A program made the translations under genes and the position numbers. Positions 40,275 to 48,449 of a stretch of 49,966 nucleotides of DNA are shown here, in pieces. Positions within the stretch are counted from its first letter, which is position 1; each line of letters starts with the position of its first letter. This DNA is from Dactylosporangium siamense (GTDB lineage Bacteria > Actinomycetota > Actinomycetes > Mycobacteriales > Micromonosporaceae): the NCBI RefSeq assembly GCF_016862795.1, contig NZ_BONQ01000082.1, positions 1-49,966 on the forward strand, read 5' to 3'. Below the pieces are notes generated by a model. The model saw only the letters and a list, made by a program, of their open reading frames with translations, was not told the origin of the DNA and did not search any database.

Positions 40275-40940
40275 GTGACCGCACTGACCCGCACTGACCG
40301 GCGTCCCGACGTCCACGAGATGGTGGTCGTCCACCGCGCCTTCCGACGGGAGTTCGGCGCCGCCGCTGACCTCGTGCGTCGCACACCCGTAGGCGACACC
40401 CGCCGCGCGAAGATCGTCGCGAGCCACCTGCGCCTCTGTACCGCCGGCCTCGAGATGCACCACACCGGCGAGGACGTCGTGCTCTGGCCGCTGCTGCTCG
40501 AGCGGGCCGCGCCGTCGACCGGGCTCGTCGAGACGATGCAGGCCCAGCACCACAGCATCGACGGGCACGTCGAGGCAATTGCCCCGGCCCTCGCCACCTG
40601 GGAGGCTGCTCCGAGCGAAGCCGCCGGTGAGCACCTCGCGACCCTCTGCGAGCGGTTCACGGCAGCCCTGATCGAGCACCTCGATCTCGAGGAGCGAGAG
40701 GTGCTGCCGCTGGCCTCGCGCCACGTCACCGCAGTCGAGTGGAACCAGATGGGACAGCACGGCAAGGATACGATGACCCCCAGTCAGCTGCCGATCATGT
40801 TCGGCCTGGTGCTCCAGGACGCCGACGACGAGGAGCGCGCCCGCATGCTCGGCAACCTTCCGCTGCCGATCCGGTTCCTGCTGAAGACCGTCGGCGCCTG
40901 GCAGTTCAAGCGCTACGTCCGCGGCCTGCGCGCGTCGTAA
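40275..40940 (+). CDS. Hemerythrin-domain protein
   Basis: This 221-residue protein has a hemerythrin-like HHE four-helix bundle. Metal-ligand candidates are His14 (DVHEM) and His20 (VVHRAF), then EMHHTGED with His/Glu, QAQHHSIDGHV and IEHLDLEEREVLP. The C-terminal 70 residues form an additional helical segment. Such proteins bind a di-iron centre and oxygen, nitric oxide or peroxide. The GTG start has GAGGAG 6 nt upstream. Its last 35 bp overlap the end of the convergent XRE-STAND gene. The upstream 17-bp motif may be its control element. Confidence 0.9.
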   Translation: MTALTRTDRRPDVHEMVVVHRAFRREFGAAADLVRRTPVGDTRRAKIVASHLRLCTAGLEMHHTGEDVVLWPLLLERAAPSTGLVETMQAQHHSIDGHVEAIAPALATWEAAPSEAAGEHLATLCERFTAALIEHLDLEEREVLPLASRHVTAVEWNQMGQHGKDTMTPSQLPIMFGLVLQDADDEERARMLGNLPLPIRFLLKTVGAWQFKRYVRGLRAS

Positions 40941-43326
40941 CCACCGCGGCACGGGCTTGGATCTCGGTATCACTCGCGGCGCGCCCGGCGTCCCACGCGT
41001 GGGTGAACCGCAGTTCCCCGAGGGCGGCTCGGGTGGCGTCGAGCCCGCGGTCGGACAGCGCCCGCGAGACCGGGAAGGTGGGGTCGACGGCATCGGCCGC
41101 CGAAATCGAGGCGCCCGCCCCGAAGAGCCAGGCCGCGGATACCGGGTCGCCCACCCGTTGCGCAAGGCTCGCCAGGGCGGGCAGCGCGTATCCGAGGGTC
41201 CAGCTCATCCGGGCGGCGAGCGACAGGGCTACCGCTTCACCGAGCAGCGTGGCGGTCGCCGGCTCGTCGCCGAGCAGCTCGGTGAGCGTGGCGTGCACGT
41301 TGAGCGCGGTGGCCAGGGTGAAGGCATTGCCGATCTCGCGGGCCGCACGCACCACCGTTGGCAGGATCAGCCCGGCCGTTGCGAGATCATTTGCGACGAG
41401 GGCGAGCTGGCACTGCGCGAGCCGGGTGTGCACGGCCACCCAACGACGACCGGCGGCCTCCGCCTGCACCAGCGCGCGGGCCAGCAGCTCATCGGCGTCG
41501 TCGAGGGCACCGGCGAAGACCGCCGCCTGGCCGGCCAAGGTCAGGAGCTCGCACGTCACGGCCGGCTCGGCCACCCGACCGGCCAACGCCACCGCGACGT
41601 GGGCGTCGCTGCGCATCGAGACGGTGTCGCCGGCGAGCAACTGCAGCCCGAGCCGGCCGGTCAGGGCGCGGCAGCGTGCGACGTCGGAGGCCCCTGGTCC
41701 GATCCGCTCCAGCCAGGCGAGTCCCTCGCGGGCGTGACCGCGCAGCGCGAGGTAGAGCCAGATGCTCCCGGCGAGCTCGGCGGCGTCCCCGTCCCGATCG
41801 AGCTCGAGCAGCCGTAGGTAGGCCGAGCGCAGGTTGGCGTGGTCGGCATCGAGCCGGTTGAGCACGGCCACGAGGTCCGGCCCGTCGAGCAGTGCAGCGG
41901 ATGCTGTGGCCCGCGCGTGGAAGTGCGCGGCGTGCCGGTCGGCGGTCGCGGTGGCCAGCCCCGATGCATGAAGCCGCTGCATCGCGAACTGCCGCACCGG
42001 CTCGAGCAGCCGGAAGCGTGGCTGCTGGTCGGGCGACGGCGCACGAAGCACCAGCGACTGGTCGACGAGCGCACCGAGGGCAGGCAGCACGTCGGCGCCC
42101 TCTTCGGTGACGGCCTCGATCGAGTCGAGGGAGAACCCGCCGCTGAGGACTGCCAGTCGCTCGAAGAGGGCGATCTCCTCGGGCTCGAGGAGATCCATGC
42201 TCCACTCGAGCACCGCAGCCATCGTGCGGTGCCGCTCGGGCAGGTCTCGCAGGCTCGCGCCGGGGCCCGGCTGCTCCAGCCGGGTGAGGAGGGCCCACGG
42301 CGAGAGCAGCCGCAGGCCGGGCGCCGCGAGTTCGACCGCGAGGGGGAGGCCGTCGAGCCGCCGGACGATTGCGGCCAGGGCGGGAGCGTCGGCGTCGGTG
42401 ACGACCGTGGGGGACCCGGCGGCCGCGGCCCGGTCGAGGAGCAGGGCGACGGCGGGCGAGGAGGCCACCGCGTCCACGTCGTCTGCGGCGGGTGTGGTGA
42501 GCGGCCCCAGCACGAACTCGTGCTCGGCGCGCACCCGTAGTGGCGCCCGGCTGGTCGCCACCACGACGAGATCAGGGCAGCGCGCCACGAGGCCGGCGAG
42601 CACCGGCGCCGCCTTTGTCAGCTGCTCCAGGTTGTCGAGCACCAGCAGCACCCGCAGGCCGATCAGGTGAGGGACGAGCGCGTCGAGGGGCTCGATGCCG
42701 ACCGCGTCGGGCAGCCCGAGAGCCGCGGCGATCCTCGGCACGACGAGCGTCGGCTCCCGCACCGCCGAAAGGTCGACGCCTTGGGCGCCGCCGGGGAAGT
42801 CCGGCGCCGCGAGGTGTAGCACCTCCATCGCGAGTCGCGTCTTGCCCACCCCACCGGGGCCGGTGATCGTCACGAGCCGGCGCGTGCCCGAACTGATGAC
42901 GGCCAGCAGTTCGGCGAGCTCGCCGTCGCGCCCGATGCATGGTGTCATCGGGCCCGCTGGGGCGTAGCGGGAACCGTTGGGCGCCGGTAACGAGCCAGGG
43001 GATGCGGTGCCCTGGGTGGCTGACGGTGAGGCCGGGCTGCTCAACGTGAGTGCGGCGGGTGGGGTCGGCCCGACCCGCGGCGTGGTGTCCCGACCGGGGA
43101 CCGCGGCGACGAGGGCAGCCCGGTCGTCGTCACCGAGGGCGAGTCCGTCGGCGAGCGAGCGCACAGTGTGTGGGTAGGGTCGGCGCCGTTCGCCGCGTTC
43201 GAGGGCACCGATCGCCTTCGCCGTGAGGCCCGCCCGCTCGGCGAGCTCCTCCTGGGTCAGCGACCGCGACTCGCGCAGGCGGCGCAGCACGACGGCGAAG
43301 TCGCCGGATGCCGCCACTGCCTCCAC
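40906..43326 (-). CDS. XRE-HTH STAND ATPase transcriptional regulator
   Basis: This 806-residue protein has an N-terminal XRE-type HTH (about 10-65; SLTQEELAERAGLTAKAIGALERG) and a Pro/Ser linker. A STAND/NB-ARC-like ATPase follows (about 125-380; Walker A GPGGVGKTR with Lys162; Walker B LLVLDNLEQL; VATSRAPLRV; GLPLAVELAAP), then a winged helix and a TPR-like helical C-terminus. It is the common actinobacterial AfsR-like regulator layout with an XRE domain in place of SARP. The GTG at 43326 has no ribosome site but lies 7 nt after TAACAT, suggesting a leaderless transcript. It probably regulates flanking genes in response to a ligand bound by the C-terminal repeats. Confidence 0.9.
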   Translation of the reverse strand: MEAVAASGDFAVVLRRLRESRSLTQEELAERAGLTAKAIGALERGERRRPYPHTVRSLADGLALGDDDRAALVAAVPGRDTTPRVGPTPPAALTLSSPASPSATQGTASPGSLPAPNGSRYAPAGPMTPCIGRDGELAELLAVISSGTRRLVTITGPGGVGKTRLAMEVLHLAAPDFPGGAQGVDLSAVREPTLVVPRIAAALGLPDAVGIEPLDALVPHLIGLRVLLVLDNLEQLTKAAPVLAGLVARCPDLVVVATSRAPLRVRAEHEFVLGPLTTPAADDVDAVASSPAVALLLDRAAAAGSPTVVTDADAPALAAIVRRLDGLPLAVELAAPGLRLLSPWALLTRLEQPGPGASLRDLPERHRTMAAVLEWSMDLLEPEEIALFERLAVLSGGFSLDSIEAVTEEGADVLPALGALVDQSLVLRAPSPDQQPRFRLLEPVRQFAMQRLHASGLATATADRHAAHFHARATASAALLDGPDLVAVLNRLDADHANLRSAYLRLLELDRDGDAAELAGSIWLYLALRGHAREGLAWLERIGPGASDVARCRALTGRLGLQLLAGDTVSMRSDAHVAVALAGRVAEPAVTCELLTLAGQAAVFAGALDDADELLARALVQAEAAGRRWVAVHTRLAQCQLALVANDLATAGLILPTVVRAAREIGNAFTLATALNVHATLTELLGDEPATATLLGEAVALSLAARMSWTLGYALPALASLAQRVGDPVSAAWLFGAGASISAADAVDPTFPVSRALSDRGLDATRAALGELRFTHAWDAGRAASDTEIQARAAVVTTRAGRGRSA

Positions 43327-43333
43327 AGCGCAG

Positions 43334-43339
43334 ATGTTA
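43334..43339 (-). promoter_or_regulatory. -10 element of a probable leaderless promoter (XRE-STAND gene)
   Basis: TAACAT on the minus strand ends 7 nt before the GTG start at 43326, which places transcription start at the start codon. No good -35 is visible. Confidence 0.4.
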
Positions 43340-43404
43340 GCCCGTACGGTGCCGTGCGCAGCAGCGACTTGAGACGGCGACCGGCTGTGGTGCCGGTGTG
43401 GACC

Positions 43405-43421
43405 TGCTGTGGGTGGGATGG
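43405..43421 (+). repeat. 17-bp TGCTGTGGGTGGGRTGG motif, copy 2
   Basis: This matches 40201-40217 at 16 of 17 positions and lies 63 bp before the ATG at 43485, in the gap divergent from the XRE-STAND gene. Confidence 0.5.
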
Positions 43422-43484
43422 CGCCCGGCCCGGCCCGAGGCTGGGGATCGACGGCATCCTGCCTTCACGACGAGAGGACAAACC

Positions 43485-43943
43485 ATGGCCACGGCACCAA
43501 CCACCCCCCACGACACCACCGCTGGTGGACGCACGGCAACCGGCCGCCGGACGAGCGCGCGGACGGCGTCGTACGGCCGGCACATGTCGAACGTGCTCAT
43601 CGCTGCCTTCACCCTGTCGGCGGGGCACACCGTCTATGCGAGGGTCGAGGGCATCGAGGACCCGACGTTCACCGTGACCACCCCGCTCGCGTGGGCGTTC
43701 TACGTCGTGGGGTTCGGGTCGGCGGTGCTGGCCAGGCGGACCGGGCGCGTGGCGCAGGTGTCGGTGCTCGCCTACCTCGCGACGCTGTTGTTCGTCTCCG
43801 TCTTCTACTACCCGACGACGTTCGGGCCGCAGCAGCAGACGACGTTCGGGTGGTTCGAGAACGACGTCTACGTCGGGCTGCTCGTCACGGCGACGTACCT
43901 CGGGGTGCAGCGATTGCGGCGCACGACGCTCACCCCGCAGTGA
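43485..43943 (+). CDS. Small four-helix membrane protein
   Basis: This 152-residue protein has a polar Thr/Arg-rich N-terminus (1-33) and about four hydrophobic segments (about 36-50, 65-83, 89-107 and 125-142), with short loops such as YYPTTFGPQQQTTFGWFENDVY. The family is not recognised with confidence; the general look is like DoxX-type or similar small membrane proteins. The ATG at 43485 has GAGAGGAC about 7 nt upstream. It is divergent from the XRE-STAND regulator and carries the 17-bp motif shared with the hemerythrin gene. It converges with the 133-residue protein gene, only 15 bp apart. Confidence 0.78.
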   Translation: MATAPTTPHDTTAGGRTATGRRTSARTASYGRHMSNVLIAAFTLSAGHTVYARVEGIEDPTFTVTTPLAWAFYVVGFGSAVLARRTGRVAQVSVLAYLATLLFVSVFYYPTTFGPQQQTTFGWFENDVYVGLLVTATYLGVQRLRRTTLTPQ

Positions 43944-43958
43944 CGTCGATGGGGCGGC

Positions 43959-44360
43959 TCAGTCGGCGACCAGCCGCGTCTCCCGGTCGCCCTGCTCGCG
44001 CTGGCGTCGCAGCTCGTACGTGCCGGGGCCGATCCCGCTGAAGGCGTGTTCGGGGTGGGCCAGGTAAGCGGTCGCGCCCTCCTCGACGGTGAGGACGCCG
44101 AGCACCGTACCGAAGGCGTCCGGGGTGTAGCAGACGGTGCCGGTGGCGAGCAGGAGGTGGGTGTTGGCGCCGGCCTCGCCGCGCACCACGGCGACGCCGC
44201 CGGCCGGGACGGGCGTGCGCGACGGCGTCCGTTCGGCCGGGATGACCGCCACGTCACCCTGGAACTGCAGGCCCGACAGGATCGGGATGTCGGCCTGCCG
44301 GTCGAGGTGCGGGTCGACGGTGACACCGAAGGCGGCGATGGCCTCTTCGACGGTGGGCAT
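43959..44360 (-). CDS. 133-residue protein of unknown function, C-terminus found as relics nearby
   Basis: The soluble protein opens MPTVEEAIAAFGVTVDPHLD and continues with alternating beta-like segments (GDVAVIPAER, GGVAVVRGEAG, HLLLATGTVCYT) and a charged end (YELRRQREQGDRETRLVAD). It resembles no family I know. The ATG has AAAGGAG about 8 nt upstream. It follows the DUF6745 gene by 25 bp on the same strand, so the two are an operon. Its 3' end is duplicated as relics at 40083-40157 and 38694-38776, implying repeated local recombination or several former copies. Function unknown; association with the DUF6745/LRR/oxygenase cluster is by position. Confidence 0.8.
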   Translation of the reverse strand: MPTVEEAIAAFGVTVDPHLDRQADIPILSGLQFQGDVAVIPAERTPSRTPVPAGGVAVVRGEAGANTHLLLATGTVCYTPDAFGTVLGVLTVEEGATAYLAHPEHAFSGIGPGTYELRRQREQGDRETRLVAD

Positions 44361-44385
44361 GGCTGGCAGCTCCTTTTGCAGGGGA

Positions 44386-45552
44386 TCAGGTGCGTCGTTG
44401 TGCCGTGGCGTACTGCGCGGGCGTCAGTCCGTACGTCCACGCCGCGGCGGTGATCGGGTCGTCGCAGTTGGCGGGGACGGTCAGGCCGAAGCGGCGGCGG
44501 GTGCCGTCGCGTTCGACGGTGCCGTTGGTGCACAGCAGGACCCGCACGTGGTTGGTGAAGATGCCGGATGGTACGTCGTGCAGGGTGAGGGTCTGACCCG
44601 GGTTTCCGGGGTCGTCGGCGGGCGGCCCGATCTGCGCGAGGCCCGCGTCGGCGACGAAACGGTCCCAGCCGCGGCGCTCGATGGCGCAGCGGCGCACCTC
44701 GGCGTTGGGTTCCCGGAGGATCTCCTCGGTGCTCCACGCGTCGTCGATGACGGCGCGAGGGACGTGGACGCCGTGCCAGTAGTGCAGCCCGAAGCCGTCG
44801 GCCCAGACGACCGCGGGTCCGTCGGCGCGGTGCGGGCGGCGCAGCATCCGCGGGTCGGGCTCGAGGTGCAGTTCGGCCGGCGGCGGGCAGAGCATGACGA
44901 AGTGCCGGAACGGCCACCACCACCAGCCGTCGCGGGTCGACGGCGGGTCCTCCTCGGGAGGCGGGCCGTCCGGCCAGCACTGGTCGACGAGCCGCAACCA
45001 GGCGGTATGGCGCCGGCCGGGCAGGTGCGCCTGCCACAGCGTGCGGATGTGGCCGCGGAGCGTGTCCTGCAACGGCCCGCCGACGGCAGCGTCGACCGCG
45101 GCTCGCACCGCCGCGTCCGTCGCCTCGAACACGACGTCGAGCACGCCGGTCAGCGGCTCGCGGCGAGGCGTCGCCGAGCCCGTCGCGGCGCCGATGACGG
45201 CGGTGACCGAAGTGTGCAGCGCTGTCGCCGCCGCACCGTGCACCGGGTCGTGGACCGAACCGTCCGTGGCGGCCCCGACCGCGGCCCGGACCGCGTCGCC
45301 CACCCCGCGGCCCGCGCTGTCGTCGACCGCACGGTAGACCGACTCCAGGACCCGGCGGTTGCGGTGTCCGGTGTTCAGCCCGGCCGCGATCGGTGCGGCC
45401 AGCGCGCCGGTCAGCGGCGAGGGCACCCACACGACCCGATCCGGGAAGGGCACGCCAAGCTCGCGGTAACAGGCGCGGGCCGCGGACTCCCAGGCCCGCC
45501 GGCCGGGTGATGACGGTGCGTGCACCGCGACAACGTACCAACGCGGCCCCAC
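44386..45552 (-). CDS. DUF6745-family protein
   Basis: This is a 388-residue soluble protein. The N-terminal third is Ala/Val-rich helices (about 15-175). The C-terminal half has family-like features: DGWWWWPFRHFVMLCPPP, HRADGPAVVWADGFGLHYWHGVHVP, and the EVRRCAIERRGWDRFVADAGL segment. No catalytic motif is evident. DUF6745 proteins are often encoded with leucine-rich-repeat proteins in actinobacteria, as here. The GTG at 45552 has GAAGG about 7 nt upstream and directly abuts the -35 box of the divergent LRR gene. It is co-transcribed with the 133-residue gene. Confidence 0.85.
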   Translation of the reverse strand: MGPRWYVVAVHAPSSPGRRAWESAARACYRELGVPFPDRVVWVPSPLTGALAAPIAAGLNTGHRNRRVLESVYRAVDDSAGRGVGDAVRAAVGAATDGSVHDPVHGAAATALHTSVTAVIGAATGSATPRREPLTGVLDVVFEATDAAVRAAVDAAVGGPLQDTLRGHIRTLWQAHLPGRRHTAWLRLVDQCWPDGPPPEEDPPSTRDGWWWWPFRHFVMLCPPPAELHLEPDPRMLRRPHRADGPAVVWADGFGLHYWHGVHVPRAVIDDAWSTEEILREPNAEVRRCAIERRGWDRFVADAGLAQIGPPADDPGNPGQTLTLHDVPSGIFTNHVRVLLCTNGTVERDGTRRRFGLTVPANCDDPITAAAWTYGLTPAQYATAQRRT

Positions 45553-45580
45553 TTGACACCTTCGGCTCCGTCACTAGATT
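45553..45580 (+). promoter_or_regulatory. Leaderless promoter of the LRR gene
   Basis: A perfect TTGACA (45553-45558), 16-bp spacer and TAGATT (45575-45580) put the transcription start at or one base before the ATG at 45588. The -35 touches the start codon of the divergent DUF6745 gene. Confidence 0.75.
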
Positions 45581-45587
45581 CGACCGG

Positions 45588-46493
45588 ATGCGGGTGTCCA
45601 GTGTCGAGGCGGCGTTGCGGGACAGCCCGGACGACCGGGACCTGTGGCTCACGTACAGCGCGGAACTGCTGGAACGCGGCGACAGCCGGGGCACGCTGAT
45701 CCGGCTGGAGCTGCTGCAGGACGCCGACCGTGCCGCCGTGCGGCGCGACGTCGCCGAGCTGGTCGATCGGGACGAGGCGGCCTGGGATGACGGGCTGCCG
45801 GTCGGGGTACGGGTACGCCGCCGCCGGCACGGGTTCCCCACGGATGTCGCCGTCACGTGGAGCGACGACGTCGGTGAGACGGCCGCGCAGGTGCTCAGCG
45901 CGCCGTTCGTGACCACGCTGAGGCTCGTCGCGGACGCCGTCGACCAGGACGACCTGGACGACAAGGAGTGGGACGACGACGACTACACCTGGGACGGCGG
46001 GCCGGGGGTCGCCAACCGGCCGGGGCGCCTCGACCTGAGCGCGCTCGCCGGCCTGGACACCGGACGGCTGGTCGAGCTGGACCTCGCGTACCTCGACCTG
46101 GGACCCGACGGCGCCGAAACCCTCGCCACCGCGTTCGACCTCGGCCGGTTGCGGGCGCTCGACCTGCGGTACTGCCGCATCGGCGACGCCGGACTGGCCG
46201 CACTGGCCGGATCGGCGCAGCTGGGCGGGCTGCGCCGGCTGCACCTGCAGCGGGACAGGATCACCGGCGCGGGCGTGCCCGCCCTGCACCGGTTCCCCGC
46301 GCTCACGGAGCTGGACCTGCGGTACAACGCCATCGGCGCGGACGGTGTGGACGTCCTGCTCGCCGCCCCGTTCGCCGCTGGGCTCACCCGGTTGTGGCTC
46401 TACGGTGCCGATGTGGGATCCGACGGTGCGCGCGCCCTGGCGCAGTCGGCGAGGCTTTCCCCGGCACTGCGGACGTTGTGGAGGTGCGTGTGA
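45588..46493 (+). CDS. TIGR02996-domain leucine-rich-repeat protein
   Basis: This 301-residue protein starts with a TIGR02996-type helical pair (SVEAALRDSPDDRDLWLTY, ELLERGDSRG; residues 4-45), then a linker rich in Asp (DDLDDKEWDDDD). Five or so leucine-rich repeats follow (about 150-295), for example LVELDLAYLDLGPDGAETLA, LRALDLRYCRIGDAGLAALA and LTELDLRYNAIGADG, of the RNase-inhibitor-like kind. LRRs usually form a protein- or peptide-binding arc. There is no ribosome site; the promoter predicts a leaderless mRNA. The stop overlaps the next start as GTGA, coupling it to the oxygenase gene. Confidence 0.88.
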   Translation: MRVSSVEAALRDSPDDRDLWLTYSAELLERGDSRGTLIRLELLQDADRAAVRRDVAELVDRDEAAWDDGLPVGVRVRRRRHGFPTDVAVTWSDDVGETAAQVLSAPFVTTLRLVADAVDQDDLDDKEWDDDDYTWDGGPGVANRPGRLDLSALAGLDTGRLVELDLAYLDLGPDGAETLATAFDLGRLRALDLRYCRIGDAGLAALAGSAQLGGLRRLHLQRDRITGAGVPALHRFPALTELDLRYNAIGADGVDVLLAAPFAAGLTRLWLYGADVGSDGARALAQSARLSPALRTLWRCV

Positions 46494-48355
46494 GCGTCGA
46501 ACTACGGGACCGGTTCTTCGTCCTGTCCGCCGGGGACGGGTCGCCGGAGGAGGCTGAACGCTACCGGGCCGAGGTGGACGCCACCCACGCCGAGCCGGTC
46601 GCCTCCGTCGACGGGCTGGACGTGTCGTGGCACCCGACCGCCCGCTACAAGGCGGTGCGGCTCGTCGACGCCGACCGCATCGACGCGGCGGTGCGGCAGC
46701 TGTTCGCCCGGCCGGCCCCGGACGCGCCGCACCTGGCGGCGGCGTTCGCCGACCCGCACGAGCTGTCGTTGCGGACGTTCGAGAACATCGTGCCCCTGGA
46801 CCGCCTCTTCGAGGACGTGGCGCTGGACGTCGAGCTGGCCGGACACGCGGACCGGGCCGAGGGCGTCCACACCTTCGAGGTGCGGCTGCCCGCCGAGGCG
46901 CGGGACCGCCTGGAGCGGCTCGACGCGCTGAACCTGTACGTGACACCGCTCAACGCGGCGTCGCGTGGCGGCGTGCGGTTCATCTTCCACTCGGCGCTGC
47001 TCGCGGAGGCGCTGACCGCGGCGGTGGCCGAGGCGCTGCCACCGGCTGCGGGGGAGGGGTTCTCCCATGTCAACCCGGTGTTCCGGTGCAACCGGTTCGA
47101 GCCGGGTGACGCCAACTTCCACCGGCACCGCGACACGCCGTACTTCGACGCGGCCCGGCGGCACGTCTCGCGGTACACGGTGCTGCTGTACCTCACCGGC
47201 GGCACCGGCGCACCGGCACTGGACCTCGGCGACGGTGCCGCGTTCGACCGCATCGACGCGTTCACGTGCGTCATCTTCGATCAGCGGCGCGAGCATGAGG
47301 GCGCCCCGTTCGACGACGGCCGCAAGGTGTTCCTGCGCACCGAGCTGGTCTTCGCCGCCGACGGGATGATCGAGTCGCCGCAGATCGGCGCGCTGTTCGG
47401 CAAAGCCTGCTATCTGACCGGGGAGAGCGTGTTCGCGCCAGAGCTGGCGCGGCAGGCCGACGACTACTTCAACCGGGTCGCCGCCGCCCACTGGCACGGC
47501 CTGCGCCCCGGACCGGTCCGCGAGACGTTCGTGCACAAGGAGTTTCGCGGTGTGCACTTCGTCGCCAACGGCTACGACTTCTGGTTCCCGCGCACGGACG
47601 CGTTGTCGCTGGCCGAGTGCGCCGCGCTGACGCTGCTGGACTACTTCAACTGCAAGGTCGGCGACACCGCGTTCCGGGCCCTGTGCCGCACGGCGGTGAT
47701 CGAGGCCGACGACGCCGACTGGATCCCCGCGTTCCTGCGGGAGCACGGCAGCGGCGGCGCGACGACGCCCGTCGACAAGAGCGTGTTCTTCCCCGAGCCG
47801 GAGGAGCCGGACGGCGACATCTGCTGCCCGTTCCACTCCAGCGACATCTACGACCCCACCCGCCACGACGAGATCATCAAGGTCTACACCGGCGCGCAGT
47901 CCTTCGCGAAGGCGCACATCCTGCCCGCCCCGATCCTCATGCTCGGTGAGGAGGTGGCGCTGGACCCCGAGCAGTTCGTCGTCCAGGACGGCCGTATCCA
48001 CGTGCTGGGCCGGGAGGCGCTGGCGCCGGTGAACTTCGCCGCCTGCTGGAACGACGGATCACAGCCCGACGACTACGTGACCGTCGCGGGCAAGGTCGGC
48101 GTCGCGCACTTCCTCGTGCCACCGATCCTGTACACGCAACGCGACGACCACTGGCACCTGCGGTTCGACTTCTTCCGCAACTCGTGGATGGTCGGCCACC
48201 AGCAGGGGACGGTACCGATCCCGCAGATCACGGAGCTGCAATGGGTCGACGAGGACGAGGCGGCCCCGTGGTGGCGTGCGGTGGACCGGTCTCTGGTCGA
48301 CGAGCGCCATCCGCTGCCGGTCCTGGACGAATACGACGACGAGGACGAGGACTGA
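46490..48355 (+). CDS. 2-oxoglutarate/Fe(II)-dependent oxygenase (prolyl-4-hydroxylase-like) with large unknown C-terminal region
   Basis: This is 621 residues. After about 165 residues of unknown fold comes a P4H-type double-stranded beta-helix (about 170-295). The iron triad is His213 and Asp215 (HRHRDTPY) and His269 (REHEGAPF), with Arg283 (VFLRTEL) as the likely 2-oxoglutarate ligand. YTVLLYLTGG is a typical core strand. The C-terminal 320 residues, with CCPFHSSDIYDP and an acidic YDDEDED end, match no family I know. Hydroxylation of a protein or peptide side chain is the expected chemistry. The GTG start has GGAGG 5-6 nt upstream and overlaps the LRR stop, suggesting the LRR protein presents its substrate. 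Substrate unknown. Confidence 0.85.
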   Translation: MSVELRDRFFVLSAGDGSPEEAERYRAEVDATHAEPVASVDGLDVSWHPTARYKAVRLVDADRIDAAVRQLFARPAPDAPHLAAAFADPHELSLRTFENIVPLDRLFEDVALDVELAGHADRAEGVHTFEVRLPAEARDRLERLDALNLYVTPLNAASRGGVRFIFHSALLAEALTAAVAEALPPAAGEGFSHVNPVFRCNRFEPGDANFHRHRDTPYFDAARRHVSRYTVLLYLTGGTGAPALDLGDGAAFDRIDAFTCVIFDQRREHEGAPFDDGRKVFLRTELVFAADGMIESPQIGALFGKACYLTGESVFAPELARQADDYFNRVAAAHWHGLRPGPVRETFVHKEFRGVHFVANGYDFWFPRTDALSLAECAALTLLDYFNCKVGDTAFRALCRTAVIEADDADWIPAFLREHGSGGATTPVDKSVFFPEPEEPDGDICCPFHSSDIYDPTRHDEIIKVYTGAQSFAKAHILPAPILMLGEEVALDPEQFVVQDGRIHVLGREALAPVNFAACWNDGSQPDDYVTVAGKVGVAHFLVPPILYTQRDDHWHLRFDFFRNSWMVGHQQGTVPIPQITELQWVDEDEAAPWWRAVDRSLVDERHPLPVLDEYDDEDED

Positions 48356-48371
48356 CCGACCAGCGCCGCCA

Positions 48372-48444
48372 CCTCCGCTGCGCTCCGGCGCCGACCTGAG
48401 CCAACACTGCACCCATGGTTCGCGGCCCCTCCGTTGCGCTCCGG
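48372..48444. repeat. Two direct copies of CCTCCGYTGCGCTCCGG
   Basis: Copies at 48372-48388 and 48428-48444 differ at one base. They lie in the 94-bp gap between the convergent oxygenase and CapA-like genes. A similar GCTCCGCTCGCTCCG string occurs at about 6005. They may be part of a genome-wide short repeat or a termination zone. Confidence 0.4.
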
Positions 48445-48449
48445 ACCGC

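Noticed and set aside
43868-45964. 698-codon minus-strand frame spanning two genes
   Set aside because: Ser/Arg/Pro-rich shadow crossing the 133-residue and DUF6745 genes, which have good starts and folds.
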